Shown: one piece after another, positions 42,837-51,591 of the stretch
Numbering within the stretch: the first letter of the stretch is position 1
How the letters are laid out: each line of letters begins with the position of its first letter
NCBI RefSeq assembly: GCF_902497555.1
Contig: NZ_CABVGP010000002.1
Span: 3,298,501 to 3,362,500 of the forward strand
Length of the DNA: 64,000 nt
Direction of reading: 5' to 3'
Source of the DNA: Amycolatopsis camponoti
Lineage (GTDB): Bacteria > Actinomycetota > Actinomycetes > Mycobacteriales > Pseudonocardiaceae
Position numbers and translations under genes: made by a program
The notes under the pieces: model-generated
Database searches by the model: none
Seen by the model: the letters and a program-made list of their open reading frames with translations, nothing else
What the model was told of the DNA's origin: nothing

Positions 42837-45104
42837 ATGGAACAGCCCGAGAGCCAAGCAGTCGCTTCGCCGTCCGCCGACGGCGTCAACCGGCGAAGCC
42901 TGCTCGCCGGAGTCGGCGGTCTCCTGGCCGCCGGGGGAGTCGCTTCCGCGCTCGCCCCGGCCGCGGCGGCGGACCCCGCCGCGCGGCCCGAACGGAACCC
43001 GCGGGTCGAAGACCTGCTCCGGAAGATGACCCTCGCCGAGAAGCTCGGGCAGCTCCAGCTGGTCGGCACCGAAGACCTCGCGCGGACGTCGCTCGCGACC
43101 GGACAGCTCGGCGGGGTGTTCTCCGTGGTGGGCGCCGCGAAGCTGAACGCGCTGCAGAAGATCGCCGTCGAGCAGACCCGGTTGCGCATCCCGCTGATCT
43201 TCGGCCTCGACGTCATCCACGGCTACACCACGAACTTCCCGATCCCGCTGGCCCAGGGGTCGAGCTTCGACCCGGGCGTGCCGGCCGCCGACGCGACGGT
43301 GTCGGCGAAGGAAGCGCGGCGCAGCGGCATCCACTGGACCTACGCGCCGATGATGGACGTCACGCACGAGCCGCGCTGGGGGCGCATCGCCGAAGGCAAC
43401 GGCGAAGACCCTTACCTGGCATCGCAAATGGCCGTGGCCAAGGTCCGCGGTTACCAGGGCGGCGACTACTCGTCCCCGGACCGCCTCGCCGCGTGCGCCA
43501 AGCACTTCGTCGCGTACGGCGGCGCGGAAGGCGGCCGCGACTACAACACCGTCGACGTTTCGCTGCAGCGCCTGCACAACCTCTACCTGCCGCCGTTCAA
43601 GGCCGCAGTCGAGGCCGGCGTCGCGACCGTGATGGCCAGCTTCAACACGATCAGCGGCGTCCCCGCGCACGGCAACGGCTACGTCCTGCACGACGTCCTC
43701 AAAGGCGCGTACGGCTTCGGCGGCTTCGTCGTCAGCGACTACACCGGCGTCGAGGAGCTGATCCTGCACGGGCTGGCCGGCGACGGCGCCGATGCCGCGG
43801 CTGCCGCGCTGCCGGCCGGCGTCGACATGGAAATGGTCAGCACCAACTACGTGAAGTACGGGGAGCAGCTGCTGGCCCAGCGGCGGATCACCCGTGACCA
43901 GATCGACGACGCCGTCCGCCGCATCCTGCTGGTCAAGGTCAAGCTGGGCCTGTTCGAACGCCCGTACGTCGACGAAGCCGGCGAGACGAAGGCGCCGTCC
44001 CCGGCCGCGCTCGCGGCGTCACGGCAGGCCGCCGGGCGGTGCATGGTGCTGCTCAAGAACGACGGGCCGGTGCTGCCGCTGGCCAAGTCGGTCGGCTCGG
44101 TGGCCGTGGTCGGCCCGCTGGGCACCGCGACCTACGACCTCAACGGCACCTGGGCGGGCCTGGGCACCGGCGCGGGCACGACCCCGCCGGTGACGGTGGT
44201 CGACGGGATCAAGGCCGCGGCGCCCGGGGCGTCGGTGACCTACACCGCGGGCTGCACCGTCGACGGGACCGACACCAGCGGGTTCGCCGCCGCTCAGCAG
44301 GCCGCCCGCGCGGCCGACGTCACCGTCGTCGTGGTGGGCGAGACCGCCGCGATGAGCGGGGAAGCGGCCGCACGGAGCAGCATCGACCTCCCCGGCGTGC
44401 AGCAGCAGCTCGTCGCGGCGATCAAGGAGACCGGGAAGCCGTTCGTGGTGGTGCTGGTCAACGGCCGGCCGCTGACCATCCCGTACCTGCACGACAACGC
44501 GCCCGCGATCCTCGAAGCGTGGGCACCGGGCGTGCAAGGCGGGCACGCGGTCGCGGACGTCCTGTTCGGCACGGTCAACCCGGGTGGCAAGCTGCCGGTG
44601 AGCTTCCCGCGCGCGGTCGGCCAGGTCCCGATCTACTACAACCACGAGAACACCGGACGTCCGGCCGACCCGAACAACCTGTACACGTCGAAGTACCTCG
44701 ACCTGGAGACCGGCCCGCTCTACGAGTTCGGCTACGGCCTTTCGTACACGACGTTCCGGGTCGACGGCCTGCGCCTTTCGGACACCCGGATGTCGTCGCG
44801 CGGCGGCCGGATCCAGGTGAGCGCCCGGGTGACCAACACGGGTGGCCGCGCGGGCGACGAGGTCGTCCAGCTGTACCTGCGCGACCCGGTCGCGAGCATC
44901 GTGCAGCCCGTCCGGCGGCTGCGCGGCTTCCAGCGGGTCACTCTGGAGGCGGGTGGGTCGAAGACGGTCTCGTTCACCCTGACCCCGGACGACGTCGGCT
45001 TCTACGACAACGCCGCGAAGTTCCGCGTCGAGCCGGGGAAGATCGAGGTCTACGTCGGCACCAGCTCGGCCGCCACGCTGACCGCGAGCTTCACCGTGGG
45101 TTGA
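42837..45104 (+). CDS. Exported GH3 beta-glucosidase
   Basis: A 755-aa family 3 glycoside hydrolase (BglX type) that releases glucose from beta-glucosides. An N-terminal Tat-like signal (NRRSLLAGVGGLLAAGG) is followed by the TIM barrel (LIFGLDVIHGYTTNFP, EPRWGRIAEGNGEDP) with nucleophile Asp in GGFVVSDYTGVEE, the alpha/beta sandwich domain, and a C-terminal fibronectin-III-like domain (RVTNTGGRAGDEVVQLYL). It complements the GH5 and PL7 enzymes of the window in plant or algal polymer use. Its end overlaps the convergent methyltransferase by 14 bp. Confidence 0.95.
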   Translation: MEQPESQAVASPSADGVNRRSLLAGVGGLLAAGGVASALAPAAAADPAARPERNPRVEDLLRKMTLAEKLGQLQLVGTEDLARTSLATGQLGGVFSVVGAAKLNALQKIAVEQTRLRIPLIFGLDVIHGYTTNFPIPLAQGSSFDPGVPAADATVSAKEARRSGIHWTYAPMMDVTHEPRWGRIAEGNGEDPYLASQMAVAKVRGYQGGDYSSPDRLAACAKHFVAYGGAEGGRDYNTVDVSLQRLHNLYLPPFKAAVEAGVATVMASFNTISGVPAHGNGYVLHDVLKGAYGFGGFVVSDYTGVEELILHGLAGDGADAAAAALPAGVDMEMVSTNYVKYGEQLLAQRRITRDQIDDAVRRILLVKVKLGLFERPYVDEAGETKAPSPAALAASRQAAGRCMVLLKNDGPVLPLAKSVGSVAVVGPLGTATYDLNGTWAGLGTGAGTTPPVTVVDGIKAAAPGASVTYTAGCTVDGTDTSGFAAAQQAARAADVTVVVVGETAAMSGEAAARSSIDLPGVQQQLVAAIKETGKPFVVVLVNGRPLTIPYLHDNAPAILEAWAPGVQGGHAVADVLFGTVNPGGKLPVSFPRAVGQVPIYYNHENTGRPADPNNLYTSKYLDLETGPLYEFGYGLSYTTFRVDGLRLSDTRMSSRGGRIQVSARVTNTGGRAGDEVVQLYLRDPVASIVQPVRRLRGFQRVTLEAGGSKTVSFTLTPDDVGFYDNAAKFRVEPGKIEVYVGTSSAATLTASFTVG

Positions 45105-45708
45105 GGCCGAGGACGCAGGCCACCGGCGGATCGAGGTCGAGCGTCTCGACCCGCAGGCCGGTGAACCCCGCCTGGGTGAGCAGCTCCCGGAGCTCGCCCG
45201 CGGCCCTGGCCGTGGTGTCCCGGTTCGCGCCGGGGCACCGCGGCTGGGACGCGAGCGCGATGCGCCCGCCGGGACGCAACAGGCCACGCAGCTCGCGCAG
45301 CCGCTGCGGCGGATCGGGCCAGAAGCCGGACGAGTTCACGGCCAGGACGGCGTCGAGCGGCTCGCCGAACGACGGCAGCCGGTCCACCGAGGCGTGGATC
45401 AGCTCGATCCGGCCGGCCGCGGCCCGGGTGCGCTTGGCCGCGCGCCCGACCATGACCGCGGAGTGGTCGACGCCGTAGACGCGGCCCCGGGTGGCACGCG
45501 CGGCCAGTTCGCCGAGGGCGATCCCGGGCCCGAAGCCGACTTCGAGCACCCGGTCCTCGGGCCGGACGTCCAGCAGTTCCACCACCCAGACGTTCCGCCG
45601 CCGGTTCGAGGCCCGGTGGGCCATCACCCAGCCGGCGATCCGTCCGCCGACGCCGTGGGGGCGGTGGAACTGCCCGATCATCCGTTGCTTGAGCCCGGTC
45701 TTCACCAT
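45091..45708 (-). CDS. Class I SAM-dependent methyltransferase
   Basis: A 205-aa methyltransferase with SAM motif I VLEVGFGPGIALGELA, the acidic loop GVDHSAVMVGRA and motif VLAVNSSGFWPDP. The substrate is unknown. A TTG at 45729 opens a slightly longer frame, but ATG 45708 lies 6 nt after the -10 element of a MerR-type promoter, favouring a leaderless start there. It is divergent from a MerR regulator, which probably activates it. Confidence 0.85.
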   Translation of the reverse strand: MVKTGLKQRMIGQFHRPHGVGGRIAGWVMAHRASNRRRNVWVVELLDVRPEDRVLEVGFGPGIALGELAARATRGRVYGVDHSAVMVGRAAKRTRAAAGRIELIHASVDRLPSFGEPLDAVLAVNSSGFWPDPPQRLRELRGLLRPGGRIALASQPRCPGANRDTTARAAGELRELLTQAGFTGLRVETLDLDPPVACVLGLNPR

Positions 45709-45714
45709 GCCGCG

Positions 45715-45745
45715 AGTCAACGGCTTCAAGTACGCTCGAAGTCAA
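45715..45745. promoter_or_regulatory. MerR-type promoter/operator between methyltransferase and merR
   Basis: The dyad CTTCAAGTACGCTCGAAG (45724-45741) lies in a 19-bp spacer between -35 TTGACT (45740-45745) and -10-like TTGACT (45715-45720) on the minus strand. That is the long spacer typical of MerR-activated promoters. A TACGCT box (45731-45736) on the plus strand could serve merR itself. Confidence 0.7.
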
Positions 45746-46173
45746 TGTCCGAGGAGCTGCTGACGATCGGCGAGCTGGCCCACCGCACCGGCGTGGCCAC
45801 CTCGGCCCTGCGGTACTGGGAAGAGCAGGGGCTGCTCCCGGCGCCCGCCCGGGTCGCGGGCCAGCGGCGTTACCCGCTTTCGGCCGTCGAGCTGGTCGGC
45901 GAGATCCTGATCTTCCGCGAGGTCGGCTTCAGCCTGCGCGAGCTGAAGACGCTCATGGACCTGCGCACGTCGGCCGCGCCCGGCTGGCGCGAGCTGCACG
46001 AACGCAAGCTCGCCGAGCTCGACCGCCGGATCGCCCGGGCCCAGGCCGCCCGCACGGCGATCGCGCACGGCCTGGCCTGCCCGCGCGAGGACGTCCACGA
46101 CTGCCCGAACTTCCGGCGCGGGGTCGCGGCCCGCCTGGCCGGAGCCTCCCTGGAAGAAGCCCACTCGCACTGA
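45745..46173 (+). CDS. MerR-family transcriptional regulator
   Basis: A 142-aa regulator. The winged helix is LTIGELAHRTGVATSALRYWEEQGLLP, followed by the ARVAGQRRYPLSAVE wing and a dimerisation helix. The C-terminus has two cysteines (GLACPREDVHDCPNF) spaced nine residues apart, which may bind metal or sense redox state; the pattern differs from the SoxR cluster motif. ATG 45745 is 8 nt after a TACGCT box, so it is probably leaderless. Confidence 0.9.
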   Translation: MSEELLTIGELAHRTGVATSALRYWEEQGLLPAPARVAGQRRYPLSAVELVGEILIFREVGFSLRELKTLMDLRTSAAPGWRELHERKLAELDRRIARAQAARTAIAHGLACPREDVHDCPNFRRGVAARLAGASLEEAHSH

Positions 46174-46176
46174 CGA

Positions 46177-46232
46177 CGTGTCGTCCAGCTGTGTACGCGT
46201 GTCGTCCGTCCGTCCAGGTACGCGTGTCGTCC
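46177..46232. repeat. Intergenic direct-repeat array (CGTGTCGTCC)
   Basis: The 10-mer CGTGTCGTCC occurs at 46177-46186, 46198-46207 and 46223-46232 (periods 21 and 25 bp), the last two preceded by GTACG. It fills the gap between the convergent merR and mftD genes. No coding potential. Confidence 0.7.
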
Positions 46233-46244
46233 GTTCCGGGGCGG

Positions 46245-47438
46245 TCAGCGGACAGTGGCCGGGGCGTCGGCGCCCAGCGCGCGGGTGAACGTCTCCGGGA
46301 TCCGGACGTCGTCGCGGCCGAGGTCGTGGACGCTGCGGTGGCCGAGCGCCAGCAGCGTCGAGTCGATGCCGTTGCGCAGCACGTCGAGGACGTTCTCCAC
46401 GCCGGCCTGGCCGTTCGCCGCCAGGCCCCAGAGGTACGCGCGTCCGATGAGGACGGCCCGTGCGCCGAGGGCGAGCGCCTTGACGACGTCGCTGCCGCGC
46501 CGGATACCGCCGTCGAGCAGGACTTCCACCTGGTCGCCGACCGCGTCCGCGATCGCCGGGAGCGCCCGGATCGTCGCCGGGGTGCCGTCGAGGTTGTTGC
46601 CGCCGTGGTTCGACACCGAGATCGCGCTGACGCCCGCGTCGACCGCGCGCCGGGCTTCGTCGACGCGGATGACGCCCTTGAGGAGGAACGGCCCGTCCCA
46701 CTGCTCACGCAGCCACCGGACGTCGTCCCACGACGGCGGCGGTGTCTGCATCCACTGGCCGTACGCGCCGAAGAACGTGGGGACCGGCGTGCCGGGCTCG
46801 GCCATGTTCGGCACGCTGAGGTCGGGCAGGCGGCGGGTGCGCGCGTAGTCCAGGAGCCAGCGCGGGCGGGTCAGGCCTTCGGGCGCGAACCGCAGCAGCT
46901 CGCGGAAGGTGAGCTTCTCGGGGATGTGCGGGCTGCCCCAGTCGCGGCTGTGGGAGAACGACCAGTCGAGCGTGAGGATGAGCCCCACCGCCCCGGCGCG
47001 CCGGGCACGGTCCACCCGGGCGAGGATGTCGTCACGGCTGCCGGTCCAGTAGATCTGGAAGAACGTGTCCGGGTTGGCGGCGACGACCTCTTCGATCGGC
47101 TTGCCGGCGAAGGAGCTCAGGCCGATCGCGGTGCCGCGCGCGGCGGCGGCCCGGGCGACGGCGACCTCGCCGTCCGGGTGCACGGCCTGCACACCGGTGG
47201 GGGAGATGACCACCGGCAGCGCGATCTCCCGGCCGAGCACGGTGGTGCCGAGCGCGCGTTCGCCGGAGTGCCCGGCGGTGCGCGGCGCGAAGGTCAGCTC
47301 GTCGAACGCGTCGAGGTTGTCCTTGAGCGTCAAGCCTTTCTCGGAGCCGGCGATCAGCGCGGAGTAGACGGACGCGGGCAGGCGCTTCTTCGCGCGCCGC
47401 TGGGCTTCGGCGATGGATTCGAACCAGGTGTCGGTCAT
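46245..47438 (-). CDS. mftD: MftD, FMN-dependent pre-mycofactocin synthase
   Basis: A 397-aa protein of the alpha-hydroxy-acid oxidase TIM-barrel family. The C-terminal half carries the FMN and active-site motif ISVSNHGGNNLDGTPATI, with the catalytic His, and ILTLDWSFSHSRDW. MftD oxidatively deaminates the AHDP intermediate to pre-mycofactocin, giving the redox-active ketoamide. The GTxxLGREIALPVVISPTG region and lack of a quinone-linked membrane segment fit. It overlaps mftF by 4 bp and is the last gene of the mft operon here, instead of following mftC. Confidence 0.92.
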   Translation of the reverse strand: MTDTWFESIAEAQRRAKKRLPASVYSALIAGSEKGLTLKDNLDAFDELTFAPRTAGHSGERALGTTVLGREIALPVVISPTGVQAVHPDGEVAVARAAAARGTAIGLSSFAGKPIEEVVAANPDTFFQIYWTGSRDDILARVDRARRAGAVGLILTLDWSFSHSRDWGSPHIPEKLTFRELLRFAPEGLTRPRWLLDYARTRRLPDLSVPNMAEPGTPVPTFFGAYGQWMQTPPPSWDDVRWLREQWDGPFLLKGVIRVDEARRAVDAGVSAISVSNHGGNNLDGTPATIRALPAIADAVGDQVEVLLDGGIRRGSDVVKALALGARAVLIGRAYLWGLAANGQAGVENVLDVLRNGIDSTLLALGHRSVHDLGRDDVRIPETFTRALGADAPATVR

Positions 47439-48847
47439 CGTTTTTCCTCACGGTCGACGCGCAGGGGGCGCCAGACGATCTCGGGCAGGACGGGTGCGGG
47501 GGTCCGGTGGGTCAGGCAGCCGGCCCAGACGCCGGCGCCGTAGGCGATGTCGTCGGCGAGCGCCGCGGCGGTGTAGCGGACGGGGTCCAGGGCGGGCCGG
47601 TCGGCGAGCCACCGGGTCAGCGGCGGCCCGAGCAGCAGCGACGCGACGGCGGCGCGCCGTCCCCACCCGCGTGGCACGAGGAGCGCGGCGAGGACCGGCG
47701 CGGCGAACTGCGTCCCGTAGCGGCCGGCGCCGAGCCAGGTCTGGTGCACGGCGGTGCCCATCGCCCGGACGAGGCCATCGGTGGGGATGTCGTTGGATCG
47801 CAACGTTTTGAGCATGCCGAGGACGGCACCGCCGAAGCCGGCGGATGCGAGCAGCGGTCGCCGGGCAAGCAGCGCGGCGACCGTCAGGGCCGGCCACGGG
47901 TGCAGGACGAGGGGTGAGAGGTTCCCGGGGTGGCGCTTCGCGAGCGGGGCGGCCGAGGTCCCGTAGCGCGCCCGGCGTCCGAGGAGCGCACGCCAGGTCG
48001 TGGGTTCCAGGTGGTCGACGTGGACGTCCGGGGCGTACCGCACGCGACGGCCCGCGGCGTGCAGCCGCCAGACGAGGTCGACGTCCTCGCCGACCCGCAG
48101 CTCCGGATCGAACCCGCCGACCTCCACCAGGGCGCTCCGGCGGGCGACCAGCGCGGCGGTGGGGACGTACGACATCCGGGTGCGGGGTGCGACGCGCGCG
48201 GGCCGATCACCGAGGTCGAGACCGCCGGCGGCGGTGGTGTACCGGCCCGCCGCGGTGTCGGGGGCCAGGGCGCGAACCCGCGGCGCGACGGCGGCGAGCA
48301 GGGGATCGGCGAAGTGGGCGGCGAGCCGATCGGCCCAGTCACCGGCCGCGACGCAGTCACTGTCCACAAAGGCCACGAGGTCGGTTTCGACGTGGTCGAG
48401 AGCGGTGTTCCGCGCGGCCGCGGGTCCACCGTTGACCTCCCGGCGTACGAGCTTGGCCCCGTGCGCGGCGGCGGTCGCGGCGATGGCGGCGGGATCGGCC
48501 GAGCCGTCGTCGACGACGAGCACGGGGTGCCGGCCGTCGAGCGCGGCCAGGCAGCGAGCCAACGGCCCGGGCCGATCGAGGACGGGGACGACGACGGTGA
48601 GCTCCGCGGGCGCGGCCGGGTCGGGCGGCAGGGGATGGGCGAAGCCGGCGTCGGTGAGCCGCCGGGCGAGGGTGCCGGTGGTCGCGGAGCTGACGGGGCC
48701 GCGGGCGAGTTCCTGCCAGGCTTTTCGGCCGGCTGGGGTGAGGCGGAGGACCCGGGCGGGGGAGCCGCCGAACCAGAGGTCTTCGCGGAGGGGCTTGGTG
48801 TCCTGGTCGAGGGTGATCCGGAAGCCCGGGGGCAGGGGAGTGGTCAC
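47435..48847 (-). CDS. mftF: MftF, mycofactocin glycosyltransferase
   Basis: A 470-aa GT2-family enzyme. A short N-terminal domain (FRITLDQDTKPLREDLWFGG) typical of MftF is followed by the GT-A fold: VVVPVLDRPGPLARCLAAL, VVDDGSADP, the metal-binding DSDC, and GEDVDLVWRLHAAG. A hydrophobic C-terminal third may sit at the membrane. MftF adds beta-1,4-linked glucose units to premycofactocin. The start GTG overlaps the stop of the preceding 49-aa ORF (GTGA), and its own stop overlaps mftD. Confidence 0.93.
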   Translation of the reverse strand: MTTPLPPGFRITLDQDTKPLREDLWFGGSPARVLRLTPAGRKAWQELARGPVSSATTGTLARRLTDAGFAHPLPPDPAAPAELTVVVPVLDRPGPLARCLAALDGRHPVLVVDDGSADPAAIAATAAAHGAKLVRREVNGGPAAARNTALDHVETDLVAFVDSDCVAAGDWADRLAAHFADPLLAAVAPRVRALAPDTAAGRYTTAAGGLDLGDRPARVAPRTRMSYVPTAALVARRSALVEVGGFDPELRVGEDVDLVWRLHAAGRRVRYAPDVHVDHLEPTTWRALLGRRARYGTSAAPLAKRHPGNLSPLVLHPWPALTVAALLARRPLLASAGFGGAVLGMLKTLRSNDIPTDGLVRAMGTAVHQTWLGAGRYGTQFAAPVLAALLVPRGWGRRAAVASLLLGPPLTRWLADRPALDPVRYTAAALADDIAYGAGVWAGCLTHRTPAPVLPEIVWRPLRVDREEKR

Positions 48848-48993
48848 GGGGTCGGCCCTCCGACGAGACGCGTGGGCCGGACGGCCGGGTCGAGAACGGT
48901 TCGGAGGCCGCCGGGACCGGAAGTCCCGCCCGGCAGCCGGATGCCTGGTTCGGCTCGAAAGCCCACCGGCACCTCCTCGCGCAAGGGGGTCAC
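48844..48993 (-). CDS. 49-aa small protein inside the mycofactocin operon (candidate)
   Basis: A 49-codon frame fills the gap between the SDR and mftF genes exactly: its GTG start (48991-48993) overlaps the SDR stop as GTGA, and its stop (48844-48846) overlaps the mftF GTG as GTGA. The protein begins VTPLREEVPVGFRAEPG and ends RLVGGPTP. About 80% of third codon positions are G or C. A GAGGAGG internal to the gene could also promote mftF translation. I recognise no family. The double coupling makes a real gene likely, though a purely coupling role is possible. Confidence 0.5.
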   Translation of the reverse strand: MTPLREEVPVGFRAEPGIRLPGGTSGPGGLRTVLDPAVRPTRLVGGPTP

Positions 48994-49751
48994 AGGGCCA
49001 GCCCTCCGTCCACCGGCACCACCGCGCCGGTCGTCGCGCCGCTCTCCGGTGCCGCGAGAAACGCCAGGACCCGAGCGATCTCCGCCGGCTCCAGCAACCG
49101 GCCCACCGGCTGCTGTGCGGCGAACTCCCTCGCCCCCGGCAGGCCGTACAGCCGGGCGCTCTCGGCGAGGATCGGCGTGTCCGTCGAACCAGGGCTGACC
49201 GCGTTGGCCGTCACCCCCGTGCCGCCCAGCTCGACACCCAGCGCTCGGATCAGGCCCGCCACCCCCGCCTTCGCCGCGCAGTACGCCGCGAGCATCGGCA
49301 ACCCGCTCGTCGCCGCCGCGGAGGCGACTGCCAGGAATCGTCCCGATCTCGGCTCCGGACGGCGCAGCAACGCCGGGATCGCCGCCCGGGCCAGGTTGAC
49401 CACCCCGCGCAGGTTCACCTCCAGCACCGCGTCCTCCTGCTCCGGTGGCATCTCCCACAAAGGCACGCCGCCGGCGATCACTCCGGCGGCCGCGATGGCG
49501 ACGTCGAGTCCTCCCCACCGTCGTTCGGCTTCGGCCACCGCCGCGGCCAGCGCCGAGGGATCCCGGACGTCGGCGACGAACGTCTCCGAGGAGACCGCGG
49601 CCAGTTCTGCCGGCGACCCCAGCGCATACGGCAGCGCGGGGTCGTCGGCGGCGATGTCGACCGCCAGCACCGCGTACCCCTCGCGCGTCAGGTGCCGGAC
49701 GGTCGCGGCTCCGATCCCGCGGGCCGCTCCGGTGACGAGGGCGGTCCTCAT
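48990..49751 (-). CDS. Mycofactocin-coupled SDR family oxidoreductase
   Basis: A 253-aa SDR with cofactor loop VTGAARGIGAATV, catalytic Ser in AVASAAATSG and the Tyr/Lys pair in YCAAKAG. After the second strand (VDIAADDPALPYALGSPAEL) it carries the short insertion known in mycofactocin-associated SDRs, whose NAD is held non-exchangeably and re-oxidised through mycofactocin. Being in the middle of the mft operon supports this. ATG 49751 overlaps the mftE stop (ATGA). The substrate is probably an alcohol. Confidence 0.88.
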   Translation of the reverse strand: MRTALVTGAARGIGAATVRHLTREGYAVLAVDIAADDPALPYALGSPAELAAVSSETFVADVRDPSALAAAVAEAERRWGGLDVAIAAAGVIAGGVPLWEMPPEQEDAVLEVNLRGVVNLARAAIPALLRRPEPRSGRFLAVASAAATSGLPMLAAYCAAKAGVAGLIRALGVELGGTGVTANAVSPGSTDTPILAESARLYGLPGAREFAAQQPVGRLLEPAEIARVLAFLAAPESGATTGAVVPVDGGLAL

Positions 49752-50422
49752 CGCCAACCGTCCACATGGGACACCAACTGCGTGACGAAGGAGCCCAGCA
49801 ACGCCTGTCCTTGCTCGGACGTCGCGGCGGTCGGGTCGCCGAGCACCCCGGTCCGGCTCACCGCGCGCACCCCGCCCTCCCGCAGCAGCGGCAGCACCTC
49901 CCCGAGGGGACGCCGATCGCCCGCCACCGCTTGGTCCATCCGCACGGACGACGGCCGCAAAGCCAGCTGCAGCGCGGTTTCCGGGCGCCCGGCGTGCGGA
50001 TCGCCGTCCCAGCGCGGCTGGAACACCTCGACGTCCCGCGACTCCGCCCGCAGCCGGGCGACGGCCCGGGCGACCGGCGCCGCGTTGCCGCCGTGTGCGG
50101 AGACGAACAGCAGCCGTCCGAACGTCTCCGCCGCGGACCGGCCCAGCTCCAGCAGCAGCAGTTCGGTCGCTTCCTGCCCGATCGAGAGCGTGCCGGCGAA
50201 CCCGGCGTGCTCACCGCTGGACCCGAACGCCACGGCGGGCGCCACCAGGACGTCCGGGCGCTTCTCCGACAGCCGGTCGCACAGCGCGAGCGCGATGTCG
50301 GTGTCCGTCGACAGCGGCAGGTGCGGGCCGTGCTGCTCGGTCGCGCCCACCGGCACCGCCAGGATCGCGCCGGACGCCGCCCGCGAGGCGACGTCCGGCC
50401 AGGCCAGGTCCGCGAGCCGCAC
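49748..50422 (-). CDS. mftE: MftE, creatininase-family peptidase of mycofactocin maturation
   Basis: A 224-aa creatininase-fold metallopeptidase: ILAVPVGATEQHGPHLPLSTDT with the metal-binding Glu/His, AFGSSGEHAGFAGTLSIG, and LLFVSAHGGNAAPVARAV. MftE releases the C-terminal Val-Tyr-derived dipeptide (AHDP) from modified MftA. GTG 50422 lies 2 nt after the mftC stop. The C-terminal end overlaps the SDR start. Confidence 0.92.
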   Translation of the reverse strand: MRLADLAWPDVASRAASGAILAVPVGATEQHGPHLPLSTDTDIALALCDRLSEKRPDVLVAPAVAFGSSGEHAGFAGTLSIGQEATELLLLELGRSAAETFGRLLFVSAHGGNAAPVARAVARLRAESRDVEVFQPRWDGDPHAGRPETALQLALRPSSVRMDQAVAGDRRPLGEVLPLLREGGVRAVSRTGVLGDPTAATSEQGQALLGSFVTQLVSHVDGWR

Positions 50423-50424
50423 GG

Positions 50425-51591
50425 TCAGCTCCGGAATCCCGCGAGCGGGCTCTCGTCGCAGGCCCGTTCCGGCGGACGGCGCATCCCGATGGTGACCGGG
50501 ACCGGGCGCCGCCGGTGGGAGTGGTCGAGCGACGGCTTCGGGACGCTGGTGACGCCCGCGAGCGCCGGCTCGCCGTGGCCGCGCACGCACTCCGGGTCGG
50601 GCCCGTCGAGCGGCAGGCCGGTGAAGAACTTGGCCGCCATGCAGCCGCCGCGGCAGGCGTCGAACGCCGAGCACGACTCGCACGCCCCGCCGCTCTGCGG
50701 CGAACGCAACGACGTGAACAGCTCGGATTCCCGCCACACGCGGGTGAAACCGCCCTCGGAACGGGTGTTGCCGGCGAGAAAGGTGTCGTGGATGGCGAAC
50801 GGGCACGCGTAGACGTCGCCGACCGGGTCGACCAGGCACACGACCCGCCCGGCGCCGCACAGGTTCAGCCCCGGCAGGTCGCCTTCGCCGTAGCCCGCGA
50901 GGTGGAAGAACGAGTCGCCGGTGAGGACGTTCTCGCCGCTCGCCACGAGCCAGTCGTAGAGCTGCCGCTGCTGGGCGGCGGTCGGGTGCAGCTCGCCCCA
51001 GGTGTCGGCGCCGCGGCCGGACGGGCGCAGCCGCGTGATGCGCAGCTGGGCCCGGTGGCGGTCGGCGAGGGCCTTGAACTCGTCGAGCTGGCCGACGTTG
51101 TGGCGGGTCATCACCACGGAGATCTTGAAGTTCTCGAAGCCGGCGTCGGCCAGGTTCCGCATCGCGCGGATCGCGGTGTCGTAGGACCCGGGGCCGCGGA
51201 CGTGGTCGTTGACCTCGGCGGTGGCGCCGTCGAGGGAGATCTGGACGTCGACGTAGTCACTGGCGGCCAGCCGGCGGGCCACCTCGGGCGTGATCTTGAC
51301 GCCGTTGGTGGAGAACTTGACGCCGACGTGGTGCGCGGTCGCGTAGTCGACCAGTTCCCAGAAGTCCGGGCGGACGGTCGGCTCGCCGCCGCCGATGTTG
51401 ACGTAGAAGACCTGCATGCGCTCGAACTCGTCGATCAGCGCCTTGCACTCCGCGGTGGACAGTTCGCGCGGGTCGCGCCTTCCGGAGGAGGAAAGGCAGT
51501 GCACGCAGGAAAGGTTGCAGGCGTAGGTCAGTTCCCAGGTGAGGCAGATGGGCGCGTCGAGCCCGTACTGGAACTCGTCCACAAGGGACAT
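50425..51591 (-). CDS. mftC: MftC, radical SAM mycofactocin maturase
   Basis: A 388-aa radical SAM/SPASM enzyme. The SAM-cluster cysteines Cys25, Cys29, Cys32 lie in ACNLSCVHC; GGGEPTVRPDF and FSTNGVKI follow. The C-terminal SPASM-type cysteines include CESCSAFDACRGGC. MftC decarboxylates the C-terminal Tyr of MftA and then forms the Val-Tyr carbon-carbon bond. The ATG overlaps the mftB stop (ATGA). Confidence 0.96.
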   Translation of the reverse strand: MSLVDEFQYGLDAPICLTWELTYACNLSCVHCLSSSGRRDPRELSTAECKALIDEFERMQVFYVNIGGGEPTVRPDFWELVDYATAHHVGVKFSTNGVKITPEVARRLAASDYVDVQISLDGATAEVNDHVRGPGSYDTAIRAMRNLADAGFENFKISVVMTRHNVGQLDEFKALADRHRAQLRITRLRPSGRGADTWGELHPTAAQQRQLYDWLVASGENVLTGDSFFHLAGYGEGDLPGLNLCGAGRVVCLVDPVGDVYACPFAIHDTFLAGNTRSEGGFTRVWRESELFTSLRSPQSGGACESCSAFDACRGGCMAAKFFTGLPLDGPDPECVRGHGEPALAGVTSVPKPSLDHSHRRRPVPVTIGMRRPPERACDESPLAGFRS

